From a bacterium (GTDB lineage: Bacteria; Babelota; Babeliae; Babelales; GCA-2401785): DNA of 64,000 bases. The stretch spans positions 1 to 64,000 of the forward strand of contig JAHFBP010000005.1 in the NCBI GenBank assembly GCA_023249975.1, written 5' to 3'. How positions within the stretch are numbered: position 1 is the stretch's first letter; the number at the start of each line of letters is the position of its first letter. The position numbers and the translations under genes were made by a program. Below the pieces are notes generated by a model. That model was given only the letters and a program-made list of their open reading frames with translations. It did not search any database and had not been told where the DNA came from. Shown here one piece after another: positions 8,405 through 16,672 of the stretch.

Positions 8405-9490
8405 TCACAATTTCAAAAGTTGAACATCGGTTAGGGTTTTAAAACTTTCGCCCGACAATGGCGTGGTAACAAATACTTGAACCGCCAATTGTTTAATGAG
8501 CTCCAGGGCCCCTTCCAATCGACTTTGGTCAAAATCGGTTAAAAAGTCATCCAAAATCAAACAAACGTTGCGTTCACCAGCCACCAACATTTGGGCAATT
8601 TTCATCAAAAAAACGACCAATTTGTTTTGCCCTCTGGAAGCAAACCCCTTAGTCAACTTGCCCTGAAATGTGACACTAAAATCATCCAAATGCAGTCCAA
8701 ATGCGGTGTAGCCAGTCGATTGTTCAACATCAAAAATACGTTCTTCGTAAAGATTCCAGAATTCTTCAAAGGTTTCAACTGCTGGCATGTTGCGCATCTG
8801 GTATTTGAATGAGATGGTAATATCTTCGCGGGGGAATGATTTTTGAACTAATTGGTTCACATGAGCTTCAATTTTGATGAGCATCAATTTTCGTTCAGCT
8901 TGCTCGGTAATGGTCAGTGTCCATAATTGCTGCGTCCAGGCTTTGAGCATGGCGCGCAGCCCAGAATTAGAGCTTTGGTGGCGAATATCCATCAAGAGCT
9001 TGTTGCGCTGCTCTAGAATCTTTTTGTATTTACGCAGCGTGTTGACTACTTCGTGATCGCACAAAAAACGTGTTTCATTCAAAAAAGTACGTCGCAATGC
9101 GGGCAGGCCCCGAACTAGGTCAATGTCATCTTCGGTCAAGCTCACTACACGCAGTTTATTGTGTAAGTCTTGATGTGAAGCAAGAGCTTTGCCGTCCAGC
9201 TTGACGGTCTTGGTACCTTTTTGGCATCCAATTTCAATGGTGTGGGTGGTGTTCAGTTCAGCATCGGTAACGTCTAATTTGAGGAAAAAATTAGCGGCTC
9301 CAATTTTAATGAGGTCTGAGCTGAGCCGTGAACGGAATGATTTGAGGTATCCCGCATAATACAAGGCTTCAAGCAAACTTGTTTTGCCTGCGCCATTATT
9401 ACCTTCGATCAACACGGTTGAATGGTTAAAGTTAAAAGTTTGTTCATCAAAACAACGGAAATTAGAGAGTCGAACTGAATTGATAACCAT
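8405..9490 (-). CDS. recF: DNA replication and repair protein RecF
   Basis: SMC-like ATPase of the RecFOR gap-repair pathway, 361 residues. The N-terminus VRLSNFRCFDEQTFNF leads to Walker A EGNNGAGKTSLLEALYY. The middle has YKKILEQRNKLL. Near the C-terminus are ASRGQNKLVVFLMKIAQ (family signature S.GQ.r....LklA) and Walker B CLILDDFLTDFD. It is not next to dnaA or dnaN, unlike the classical order. It appears to head a short operon with the RING gene and its paralogue. Confidence 0.95.
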   Translation of the reverse strand: MVINSVRLSNFRCFDEQTFNFNHSTVLIEGNNGAGKTSLLEALYYAGYLKSFRSRLSSDLIKIGAANFFLKLDVTDAELNTTHTIEIGCQKGTKTVKLDGKALASHQDLHNKLRVVSLTEDDIDLVRGLPALRRTFLNETRFLCDHEVVNTLRKYKKILEQRNKLLMDIRHQSSNSGLRAMLKAWTQQLWTLTITEQAERKLMLIKIEAHVNQLVQKSFPREDITISFKYQMRNMPAVETFEEFWNLYEERIFDVEQSTGYTAFGLHLDDFSVTFQGKLTKGFASRGQNKLVVFLMKIAQMLVAGERNVCLILDDFLTDFDQSRLEGALELIKQLAVQVFVTTPLSGESFKTLTDVQLLKL

Positions 9491-9589
9491 GATATACCCG
9501 TTGCGATTATGAATGATTTTATATATAGATTAAGTATATCATGTTTTGAGGTACCCTAAAACTCGCTGTGGTGATAAATAATGTTGGGA

Positions 9590-11041
9590 TTATGAAATTT
9601 TTAAAATCCCTTTTTCGAGCAAAATAAAATACGCCAAAGATTTGATGGGCAGCGGATTGTCGGCTACATTGACAAATTCGAGCGATTCAATTTTTTCAAT
9701 GACTTCGGGAATTATCATGATGGCATTGCTGGAAAGATTAAGATGTTTAAGCCTTATAAGGTGTGTAATCGTATCTTCAATACTTGTGATATAATTATTC
9801 GAAATATTGAGCTCAGTCAAATGTATAAGATTAAAAACGACCGATGGGATATCTGAAAAATAATTATCTGAAAGATCAAGAAATATGAGATGTCGAGGAA
9901 GATGTCCTATCGACAATTCTTCGATTTTATTATGAGAGGCATTCAAATAATGCAGATTTTTGAGGGCTAAGATTTCTTTGGGAATATCCATAAGCCTGTT
10001 ATGAGATATATCAATCCATTCAAGATTTTTAAAATGAACCATGGGTGCAAGAAATTGTTGCGTAATAAGCTTTAGTTCGTTTCGAGAAAAATTAAGCGCT
10101 AAAACATGTTCATTGTTATGCTCACTAAACTGCATTCCAAGATTTAATACTTTATTAAAACTTTCAAAAATGTGCTCGCGTAAATCTTGAGGGTTATGGG
10201 CAAAGTTAGCCTCAAGAAAAGACCCTTCAAAATTAAGAATCAATGGACATTCACAATTGATTCTTAATATAGGATCATCATCATTGAGTGGGATATGTAC
10301 ATCAATTCCCGGCAAACAATATCTTTTGGTATCAACAGCATATTCGCGGACAATAGCACATTTTTGTGATGTACTGAAAAATTTATACCAGGCCCAGTAC
10401 TCTTCAGGAGTTTTTGATCGATAAATAATTCTCCATGATTCCAATTGTGCGGCTGGATCTCGTGTGCAATTGTGTTGAATTGTCGGCTGTTCCAAGTTGT
10501 CATCTAATGTTTTGGCAACGCTGCTCAGGGTAATTACTTTTTCAGCAGTCTTTTTAAATTTATTTTTGCGCATCGGAGTTGAAGATCCACTGGCCTGCAA
10601 TATGCGTTGAGGAATTCCCGTAGGAACGATGGGAGGAAGCTTTCGTATTGATTTTTTTGCTTGCGGCGTTAAAGAAAGTAGTTCTGGGTGATAGGTTTTG
10701 GAACTTCCTGCTATCGGGGTCAAGCATTTTGGTTTTTGCATACCACTTTGGGCCAAAGCTGCAATTCTGGGATTTTTTGGTACTGACGAATAGTCCAAGG
10801 GCTTGAGCTTGTTAGGAGAAGCACTGAGCAACTCTTCGGCGGTTAGCGGCTTGGGCGTATTGCGATGAGCGCCCAAATTCGGTGTTTTTGTGGGACTAAT
10901 TAAAGATTTTGGCGTGCTTGTTTTTGATTCCATCCCCCCCAATAACGGAAGCCGTGTGCAATCAATGGCAGGTAAAATTTTTCTAGGTGGTGCATATAAT
11001 GCGCCAGAAAAAATAAGCATTATGATGAATAATTTTTTCAT
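9590..11041 (-). CDS. Secreted leucine-rich-repeat protein 1
   Basis: 483 residues: signal peptide ending ALYA, a long Pro/Ser/Lys-rich linker (about 25-185), a conserved helical segment beginning PEEYWAWYKFFSTSQKC, then about seven leucine-rich repeats. The repeats have the LxxLxLSxNxIxxIP pattern, for example LNLSSNAIMIIP. The helical segment recurs in three other LRR genes here (11038, 12284, 26709). The start overlaps the preceding gene's stop by 4 bp. Likely an exported protein-binding scaffold; no catalytic domain is seen. Confidence 0.85.
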   Translation of the reverse strand: MKKLFIIMLIFSGALYAPPRKILPAIDCTRLPLLGGMESKTSTPKSLISPTKTPNLGAHRNTPKPLTAEELLSASPNKLKPLDYSSVPKNPRIAALAQSGMQKPKCLTPIAGSSKTYHPELLSLTPQAKKSIRKLPPIVPTGIPQRILQASGSSTPMRKNKFKKTAEKVITLSSVAKTLDDNLEQPTIQHNCTRDPAAQLESWRIIYRSKTPEEYWAWYKFFSTSQKCAIVREYAVDTKRYCLPGIDVHIPLNDDDPILRINCECPLILNFEGSFLEANFAHNPQDLREHIFESFNKVLNLGMQFSEHNNEHVLALNFSRNELKLITQQFLAPMVHFKNLEWIDISHNRLMDIPKEILALKNLHYLNASHNKIEELSIGHLPRHLIFLDLSDNYFSDIPSVVFNLIHLTELNISNNYITSIEDTITHLIRLKHLNLSSNAIMIIPEVIEKIESLEFVNVADNPLPIKSLAYFILLEKGILKIS

Positions 11042-12249
11042 AGATCATCAACTTTAAGAACAATGGCATTAATTAAGTTCAATGCGCGATAGGTTGCATC
11101 AGTAAGCAAATTATCGTTAATGCCAATACCTAATTCTTTAAGCCCCTTAAGTTGAGTTAAACAAGCAGGAAGAGTGGTAAATTTATTGCCCAAAAGAATG
11201 AGTGCTTGTAGAGAACACAGCCCTTGAAATTCATCAGGAAGGCGATCCAATTCATTTTTGGAGATATCCAGGCTTATTAATGTTTCAAGTTGCCCAATTG
11301 ATGGATGCAGGTGTATTAATTGATTACCTGATAAATTGAGAGCCATGAGGAAGAACAACCCTTCAAATGTGAGCAATTCACCACATTCACTGAGTCGATT
11401 ATTGGACAAATCAAGAACGTGAATATTTTGTAGATTGGGAAGTTGTGGTGGAATACAGGTAAGGCGATTTTTGGATAAATTTAGAAATTCAAGATTGCTC
11501 AGTTCATTAAGAAATTTTTCTGGAATTGCATCAAAATTATTGTTTGCAAGACTTAGGATTAAGATATGAGGGCGTAAGTCTGATATATATCCTTTGCTCT
11601 TTTCCAAGGCCACAGGATTATCTTGAAAGACATTATCTAAATTGATGTTCAATGGAGCACGTTTCCAACGAGCATCAATAATCATCAGTGCTGTTTTTTC
11701 ATCCGTGTTAGAAAAGTCTATATTAAATTCTTCTGATGGAAGCTGGAGGGTAAAATATCTTTGATAATAAATTTCTCCAATTCTATGTCGCAAGATTGGC
11801 CCTGTCGCAGAATAAATTTTGAAAAATATATCAGGACTGGAGGGTTTAGGATTTTTAGAATCAGCGGCATATATCGTGCTCAAAAGAGTTGTAATGTCAC
11901 GGAGGCTGTCAAGATGATAACATCTTTCAATTTCAGCGTATCGAGGATGTTTGAAATTGTGCTTTGCATAGGTAATCGTTGTTGCATGAGAGCTGTCACT
12001 CCCAGCTTTTGGGGAATCAAAGAGATTGCGATTAAAAGTATTTTGTCGAGCAAGCATTCCAGGAGATCTTGATAGAGCTGTTGGTGATTTTCCAGAGGTT
12101 CCACTTAATGGTGATTCCGTAGGACTTTTTTTTCCAACTTGCAGATTAGCTAACCGCGCATTGATAGGTGCAACTTCTTTTTTAGGTGCTGAGTCAAGTG
12201 GTCCTACAATTAATAATCCAAGTATTGATAATCGCAATTTGAGTGACAT
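11038..12249 (-). CDS. Secreted leucine-rich-repeat protein 2
   Basis: About 403 residues from the ATG at 12249, which has GGAGG five bases upstream; an earlier in-frame ATG at 12261 overlaps that ribosome-binding site. The signal peptide ends LDSAPKKEV. A Ser/Pro/Lys-rich linker follows with several SPT and SPG motifs, then the shared helical segment (FFKIYSATGPILRHRIGEIYYQR region) and about six leucine-rich repeats such as LNLSKNRLTCIP and LDLSNNRLSECG. It is coupled to the downstream LRR gene by an ATGA overlap. Confidence 0.85.
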   Translation of the reverse strand: MSLKLRLSILGLLIVGPLDSAPKKEVAPINARLANLQVGKKSPTESPLSGTSGKSPTALSRSPGMLARQNTFNRNLFDSPKAGSDSSHATTITYAKHNFKHPRYAEIERCYHLDSLRDITTLLSTIYAADSKNPKPSSPDIFFKIYSATGPILRHRIGEIYYQRYFTLQLPSEEFNIDFSNTDEKTALMIIDARWKRAPLNINLDNVFQDNPVALEKSKGYISDLRPHILILSLANNNFDAIPEKFLNELSNLEFLNLSKNRLTCIPPQLPNLQNIHVLDLSNNRLSECGELLTFEGLFFLMALNLSGNQLIHLHPSIGQLETLISLDISKNELDRLPDEFQGLCSLQALILLGNKFTTLPACLTQLKGLKELGIGINDNLLTDATYRALNLINAIVLKVDDL

Positions 12250-12283
12250 AACAACCTCCATTGTTTTCGTCGAGTTTTCGTTT

Positions 12284-13462
12284 TTACATTAAAGCTTTAC
12301 TCGAGGCACTTTTGGTAAATGCCTTTTGAGTTGTGGTAAAAAACTTTTGTGGAATTGCACTTTTGATAACAATAAGACCTTTGTCTTGTAGCATTTTGAA
12401 TACCCCACTTAAGGTATAAACATCATCATGTGCAAGCCAAATTTGTTTTAATTTAGGGAGTTCAAGTAAGAATTCTTGCATGACCGGCATATTGTTTTTT
12501 GCCAAATCAAGAACTTCTAATCTTGAAAGTTCTGAAAATTTTTCTGGAAGTTCCGCAATAGAATTATTGGAAAAATTAAGAAAAACAATTGATGCGAGCG
12601 CATCAATTTCTTCTGGAAGTGTTGTTAATTCATTCCATGAAATATCAAGTTCCATTAAATGTGGTAATCCCAAAACAACTTCGGGAAATTCTTCAAATTT
12701 ATTATGTGAAACATTAAGTCTATGTAAGTTTAAACGTGTAATTTCAGGAGGAAGGCCAGAAAGTTCATTGTAGGATAAATTAAGGCATTTAATCTGAACA
12801 AGACCTATAATTGCATTCAAGGGAAGTTCTTTTAATCGGCTATTTGTCCAATTAAGGATTAATATTTGACGATAAAAAGAATTCCACTTATGTGAGTTTT
12901 GTTCTAAAAATGCAGCATAATCTGATCCAGAATTAATCAATAGGGGCTGTCCTTCTGGGACAAATTCTTCAAAGTCAGTTTGTTTAATTTTTCCACTGCC
13001 ATCAACAATTTTATCAATAGCTACAATGATTGCTGGTAGAATACAGGAATGATGTTCTTGATAATAATATTGGGCAAGTTCAAGTCGATATTCCTCAGAG
13101 GCTAAACAATAATCATGCCAATAAGATAATTTTGAACAATCTCTTTCTGCATAAATTTTAAAAGTATCATCTTGAACATTATGATGATCATTATGAGGTA
13201 ATTTACTCAATACACTAATTGAAAGTGGTGACTTTGAAGTTGTCGTCTTAAAAGAAGGTGAGCGCTGAGCGCTTTTTGGAGTCATGGTATTTTTGCGTTC
13301 TAACTTGGGAGTTGCCGCTTTTTCTTCGGGAGTTACCGGCAGTGTTTCACCCGAACATTCTGTCACAAGAATATTCGGAACAGTCTTTTTGGGCCCAGCT
13401 TGTACGTTCGTTGAAATGCAAACGATGAGAATAGTAAAAACAATGAACTTTTTGAATGACAT
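12284..13462 (-). CDS. Secreted leucine-rich-repeat protein 3
   Basis: About 392 residues from the ATG at 13462 (signal peptide MSFKKFIVFTILIVCIS...VQAG). The frame is open to 13504 through a G8 tract, but the signal peptide fixes the start. A short Ser/Thr/Lys linker is followed by the shared helical segment (SYWHDYCLASEEYRLELAQ) and about six leucine-rich repeats (LNLSYNELSGLP, LDISWNELTTLP, LDLAKNNMPVM). It is the first of three tandem LRR genes and lies just downstream of gmk. Confidence 0.85.
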   Translation of the reverse strand: MSFKKFIVFTILIVCISTNVQAGPKKTVPNILVTECSGETLPVTPEEKAATPKLERKNTMTPKSAQRSPSFKTTTSKSPLSISVLSKLPHNDHHNVQDDTFKIYAERDCSKLSYWHDYCLASEEYRLELAQYYYQEHHSCILPAIIVAIDKIVDGSGKIKQTDFEEFVPEGQPLLINSGSDYAAFLEQNSHKWNSFYRQILILNWTNSRLKELPLNAIIGLVQIKCLNLSYNELSGLPPEITRLNLHRLNVSHNKFEEFPEVVLGLPHLMELDISWNELTTLPEEIDALASIVFLNFSNNSIAELPEKFSELSRLEVLDLAKNNMPVMQEFLLELPKLKQIWLAHDDVYTLSGVFKMLQDKGLIVIKSAIPQKFFTTTQKAFTKSASSKALM

Positions 13463-13464
13463 AA

Positions 13465-13472
13465 CCCCCCCC
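13465..13472 (-). promoter_or_regulatory. G8 homopolymer at ribosome-binding position
   Basis: Eight consecutive G on the minus strand end two bases before the ATG at 13462 of the LRR gene. As with the G9 tract at 3323-3331, this is the only Shine-Dalgarno-like sequence for a signal-peptide-bearing protein. Confidence 0.5.
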
Positions 13473-13555
13473 AGGTATAAAGTTGTCGGCGCAACATTAG
13501 CCAAGTATAGAAGTTTTGGCAGACATATTTCAATGCTCTTAAAATTAAGTTTTTA

Positions 13556-14146
13556 TTACAAATGAGATATGTGCAAGTCGAGAAGTTTTATGAGTTCGCG
13601 ACTGGCGACTTTGAAGTCATTATTGACCAGATGTTGAGGAAAAAGTTTGATTTTTTCTTCCTTTTTCATTTCAGCAATACCTTCTTCTTGGCGCAATTGG
13701 AGAGCCATACCAATTTCAGTTCCGCGGGTTGCGAGCCGAGATTCAAGGATTTCTTCTGTTGGAGGTTTAATCCAAATAAGAACAGGCTTGCATTGCAGGT
13801 CTTTGAGTTTTTGGGCGCCTTGCCAGTCAGTAATCAAAATAAGGGAAGTCCCGCTTGAAAGCGTTTCAAAAATTGAATTGGGTGTGGCATACCAATTATT
13901 AAAGAAGTAGTTGGCTTCAAGGAATTTGCCATCTAGTGAAAGTCTGCCAAAGTCACTCGGCGAGACAAAATGATAATCTTTGCCGCATTTTTCGCCTTCG
14001 CGAGGTTTGCGAGTTGTGTAGGTGGTAACGCGTTCAATGGCATGTTTCTTTTTCAGTTTTGGTAACACTTCATTGATAAGGGATGTCTTGCCACCGCCAG
14101 TTGGCGCAGAAATAATAAAGAGCGTTCCCCGTTTCTTTAAAGCCAT
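13556..14146 (-). CDS. gmk: Guanylate kinase
   Basis: Phosphorylates GMP to GDP. 196 residues with the P-loop FIISAPTGGGKTSLINEVL, the GMP-binding TYTTRKPREGEKCGKDYHFVS segment, and LITDWQGAQKLK (family: ..D.qGa..ik). Its ribosome-binding site is GGAGGTGAG, six bases before the ATG. A promoter-like pair lies just upstream. Three LRR genes follow in the same direction. Confidence 0.95.
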   Translation of the reverse strand: MALKKRGTLFIISAPTGGGKTSLINEVLPKLKKKHAIERVTTYTTRKPREGEKCGKDYHFVSPSDFGRLSLDGKFLEANYFFNNWYATPNSIFETLSSGTSLILITDWQGAQKLKDLQCKPVLIWIKPPTEEILESRLATRGTEIGMALQLRQEEGIAEMKKEEKIKLFPQHLVNNDFKVASRELIKLLDLHISHL

Positions 14147-14168
14147 GTTACACTCACCTCCACTACGT

Positions 14169-14197
14169 TATATATTGTGATTTTCTGATTTTCGCAA
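14169..14197 (-). promoter_or_regulatory. Sigma70-like promoter for gmk
   Basis: On the minus strand, TTGCGA (14192-14197) and TATATA (14169-14174) are separated by 17 bp, shortly before the gmk ribosome-binding site. The match to TTGACA/TATAAT is moderate. Confidence 0.45.
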
Positions 14198-14219
14198 TCT
14201 CTATGCATAAGGAAATGCT

Positions 14220-15449
14220 ATGAATCAACGTATTCCACTTTTAATATTACTAGTAGTAAGCCAAGTAATCAATGCTGAGCAAAATTTAGTGCAAGTCGTC
14301 GCCCAGGACCTTGGTTCGCAGGATCCGGGCTCTTTCAAAAAAAGACCGATTATTAAAGCAATTGATAAAACCTTTAATTTAGTAAATGAAAAAAATAGCA
14401 TCGAGCTCAATGAAACAGCTCCACTGACTGGCAGTATAGCCTTGATAGGCCAAGATTTTACCTATGGCATGAATATGGTTTTCAATAAGGCCAATGTGTC
14501 GCGCCAGCTTCCAGACGGAACTTTGATCAGGCTGACTACGCTGAATGACGAATTCAAGCAACCTTTGGCTGAACGCAACATTCGAGCTTCAATTATGCGC
14601 TCGCCCATTTTTATTGGAAATTTTGGAACCGACATTCATCTGGCATTGCGTCCTATGATTAAGGATAAAAAAATTGTTTTACTGTTTCCAACAACAGGCC
14701 ATCCAGATTTGTATTCTTCTGAACTTGAATACACGATGAATTATCGACCTTCAATTGAACGTGAGCTTGAGGCTTTGATTAAATATGCGGTGACGAAAGA
14801 GCACAAGCGCAAAATTGCGATATTTTATGAAGAAAATCGTTGGGGTGAAGGATGCGTTGTCGCAGCCGAAAAACTTTTACAGAAATATGGACTAGAGTTG
14901 ACGGCAAAAGTTTCGTATCAACAAAACACCGTTAACGTCATGCCTGCAGTAAAGGAAATAGTAAAACGTCGACCTCAGGTGATTATTTGCGCCTCGTGTT
15001 ACCGTCCAACGTACAACTTTGTACAACTCGTCCTCAATTCAGGATTTCAGCATTGCCTTTTTTTAGGATTGGGCGAAACAGCTCCAATGCAACACTTGAT
15101 CAACAAATCTCGTGGATTGAAAATGGTCTCGTCATCTGTAACTCCTGATCCTGAACACAGCAACTTGCCACTGGTTAAACAATATCGTGCTGATATGCAA
15201 AAATATTTGCCCTACCGCGCGATTTCTCAGTTCTCGCTCGAAGGATACATTGCAGGATCACTTATGGTTCGCATGCTGAAAAAATTAGAACCTCCTTTGA
15301 CTCTTGGCAAACTCTTGCAAGGATTTGAATCCATCAAAAATGCACATTTCGGAGGAATGCCCCTTAATTTTGATCCGCAAACTCGATCATTGTCATCAAA
15401 CATTTGGATTAACAAAGGTAATGGCGAAGAATGGAAGCGGCTGACCTAG
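14220..15449 (+). CDS. Periplasmic binding protein, branched-chain amino acid (LivJ) fold
   Basis: 409 residues with a signal peptide (MNQRIPLLILLVVSQVINAE). The rest follows the Peripla_BP_6 pattern: NETAPLTGSIALIGQDFTYGMNMVFNKAN (ligand-site entry), IGNFGTDIHLALRP, a KIAIFYEENRWGEG strand-helix, and PQVIICASCYRPTYNFVQ. It is a probable sensor of a small solute in the periplasm. No ABC permease or ATPase accompanies it; a ligand-gated channel homologue follows instead, suggesting that the two form one sensing unit. AAGGA precedes the ATG. Confidence 0.85.
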   Translation: MNQRIPLLILLVVSQVINAEQNLVQVVAQDLGSQDPGSFKKRPIIKAIDKTFNLVNEKNSIELNETAPLTGSIALIGQDFTYGMNMVFNKANVSRQLPDGTLIRLTTLNDEFKQPLAERNIRASIMRSPIFIGNFGTDIHLALRPMIKDKKIVLLFPTTGHPDLYSSELEYTMNYRPSIERELEALIKYAVTKEHKRKIAIFYEENRWGEGCVVAAEKLLQKYGLELTAKVSYQQNTVNVMPAVKEIVKRRPQVIICASCYRPTYNFVQLVLNSGFQHCLFLGLGETAPMQHLINKSRGLKMVSSSVTPDPEHSNLPLVKQYRADMQKYLPYRAISQFSLEGYIAGSLMVRMLKKLEPPLTLGKLLQGFESIKNAHFGGMPLNFDPQTRSLSSNIWINKGNGEEWKRLT

Positions 15450-15451
15450 TG

Positions 15452-15479
15452 TTGACAGAGCTCGTGCGGCTTTTATACC
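15452..15479 (+). promoter_or_regulatory. Sigma70 promoter for the ligand-gated channel gene
   Basis: TTGACA (15452-15457) and TATACC (15474-15479) with a 16-bp spacer lie directly after the binding-protein stop. Initiation near 15486 would exclude the TTG at 15483 as a start and favours the ATG at 15519. Confidence 0.65.
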
Positions 15480-15518
15480 CTTTTGATCGTGTTAGATTAT
15501 ATTGAAAATGAGAATCGC

Positions 15519-16640
15519 ATGATAACAGCATCGATGTTTTCTATGCAGGGCTTCTTGCTTGATCTACGGTGGAAAATATTATTTATGGTAGGTTTTATCG
15601 TAAGTTTAAGTGTGTGTTTTATTTACCCACTTCACTTTTTCAATTCAACAGACCCCGTTCCAGAATTTATAATTATCGATGCGGCCAAACAAAAGGAATT
15701 TGGAGAATTTACCGTTAAAGTCACAACAGGAATGTTTATTAAAAACTTTTCAACTTTTGATGTAACTAATAATCGATTTGTAATGGACGCTTTGGTTTGG
15801 TTTGAATTTAACTCAGATGAAATTATGCTCGAAACGATCGGGAAGTTTTCTTTTGATAAAGGCCGTTTTCTGATAAAGTCAAACCCAGACATCAAAATTG
15901 TTGGTGATAAGACGATCGCTATTTATGATGTTCGCGTTGAATTTAAAGCTGACCTTGAATACAAAAAATTTCCTCTTGAAGATCACAAGGTCTCCCTTGT
16001 TCTTTCTAATAATTTTGTCACACCCTATGAGATGTTTTTTTTAGTGGACAATACTTTATTTAACGTCAAACAAGATATGTTCATTGCCAACTGGAAACTA
16101 CGCGACTTAAATACTGATTCAGGGTATGATGAACCAAAATTAGATACGCGAAAAAATGATAAACAAACATCATTTCCAAAAGCGGTATTTACCATGAACT
16201 TTGAAAAAAGTGGCACAAGACAAATTTCAATTATTTTCCTGCCGCTTTTATTCGCAACAATCCTCGCTTTGCTTTCATTCTTTTTTGCAATTTTAAATAC
16301 CATCGGACGAATTGCACTGGCAACGGCTAGCCTTTCGGCTATGATTGGGTATCGATTTGTTATTGAAAAAATGCTTCCCGATGTTGGGTATTTCACCTTG
16401 GCAGACTCAATGTATTTACTTTTACTTTCGGTAACCTTTGTGACATTTATACTACAAATATTTCTGGCTAGAATTTGTAATACTGAAGTAACAGCATTGG
16501 CTGAAGGCGTAAAAGATGAAGTTCTTTCAGGAAAACCACTACAAAATCTTATATTTATGCTCGAAGCTTCAAATACCGTATTATACTATCTTCTTATAAT
16601 CATCACGGCAGCAATTACCGGATATTTAACTCTTTTATAA
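15519..16640 (+). CDS. Pentameric ligand-gated ion channel (Cys-loop family) homologue
   Basis: About 373 residues. An N-terminal hydrophobic segment precedes a beta-rich extracellular domain with FPLEDHKVSLVLSNNF, matching the conserved Pro-loop (family: FPfD...l.l...) but without the Cys pair, as usual in bacterial members. ANWKLRD precedes membrane segment M1 (about IIFLPLLFATILALLSFFF). M2 follows (GRIALATASLSAMIGY), then the linker FVIEKMLPDVGYFTLADS, typical of M2-M3 (LP...Y.TL.D), M3, and a C-terminal M4. The start is set by the promoter just upstream. Ligand and ion selectivity cannot be read from sequence. Confidence 0.8.
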   Translation: MITASMFSMQGFLLDLRWKILFMVGFIVSLSVCFIYPLHFFNSTDPVPEFIIIDAAKQKEFGEFTVKVTTGMFIKNFSTFDVTNNRFVMDALVWFEFNSDEIMLETIGKFSFDKGRFLIKSNPDIKIVGDKTIAIYDVRVEFKADLEYKKFPLEDHKVSLVLSNNFVTPYEMFFLVDNTLFNVKQDMFIANWKLRDLNTDSGYDEPKLDTRKNDKQTSFPKAVFTMNFEKSGTRQISIIFLPLLFATILALLSFFFAILNTIGRIALATASLSAMIGYRFVIEKMLPDVGYFTLADSMYLLLLSVTFVTFILQIFLARICNTEVTALAEGVKDEVLSGKPLQNLIFMLEASNTVLYYLLIIITAAITGYLTLL

Positions 16641-16672
16641 TAAGTTACTACGTAATCAAGGAGTGCATGCAC

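Noticed and set aside
9590-13462. LRR proteins as NEL-type bacterial ubiquitin ligases
   Set aside because: No catalytic domain follows the repeats; the proteins end within or just after the last repeats.
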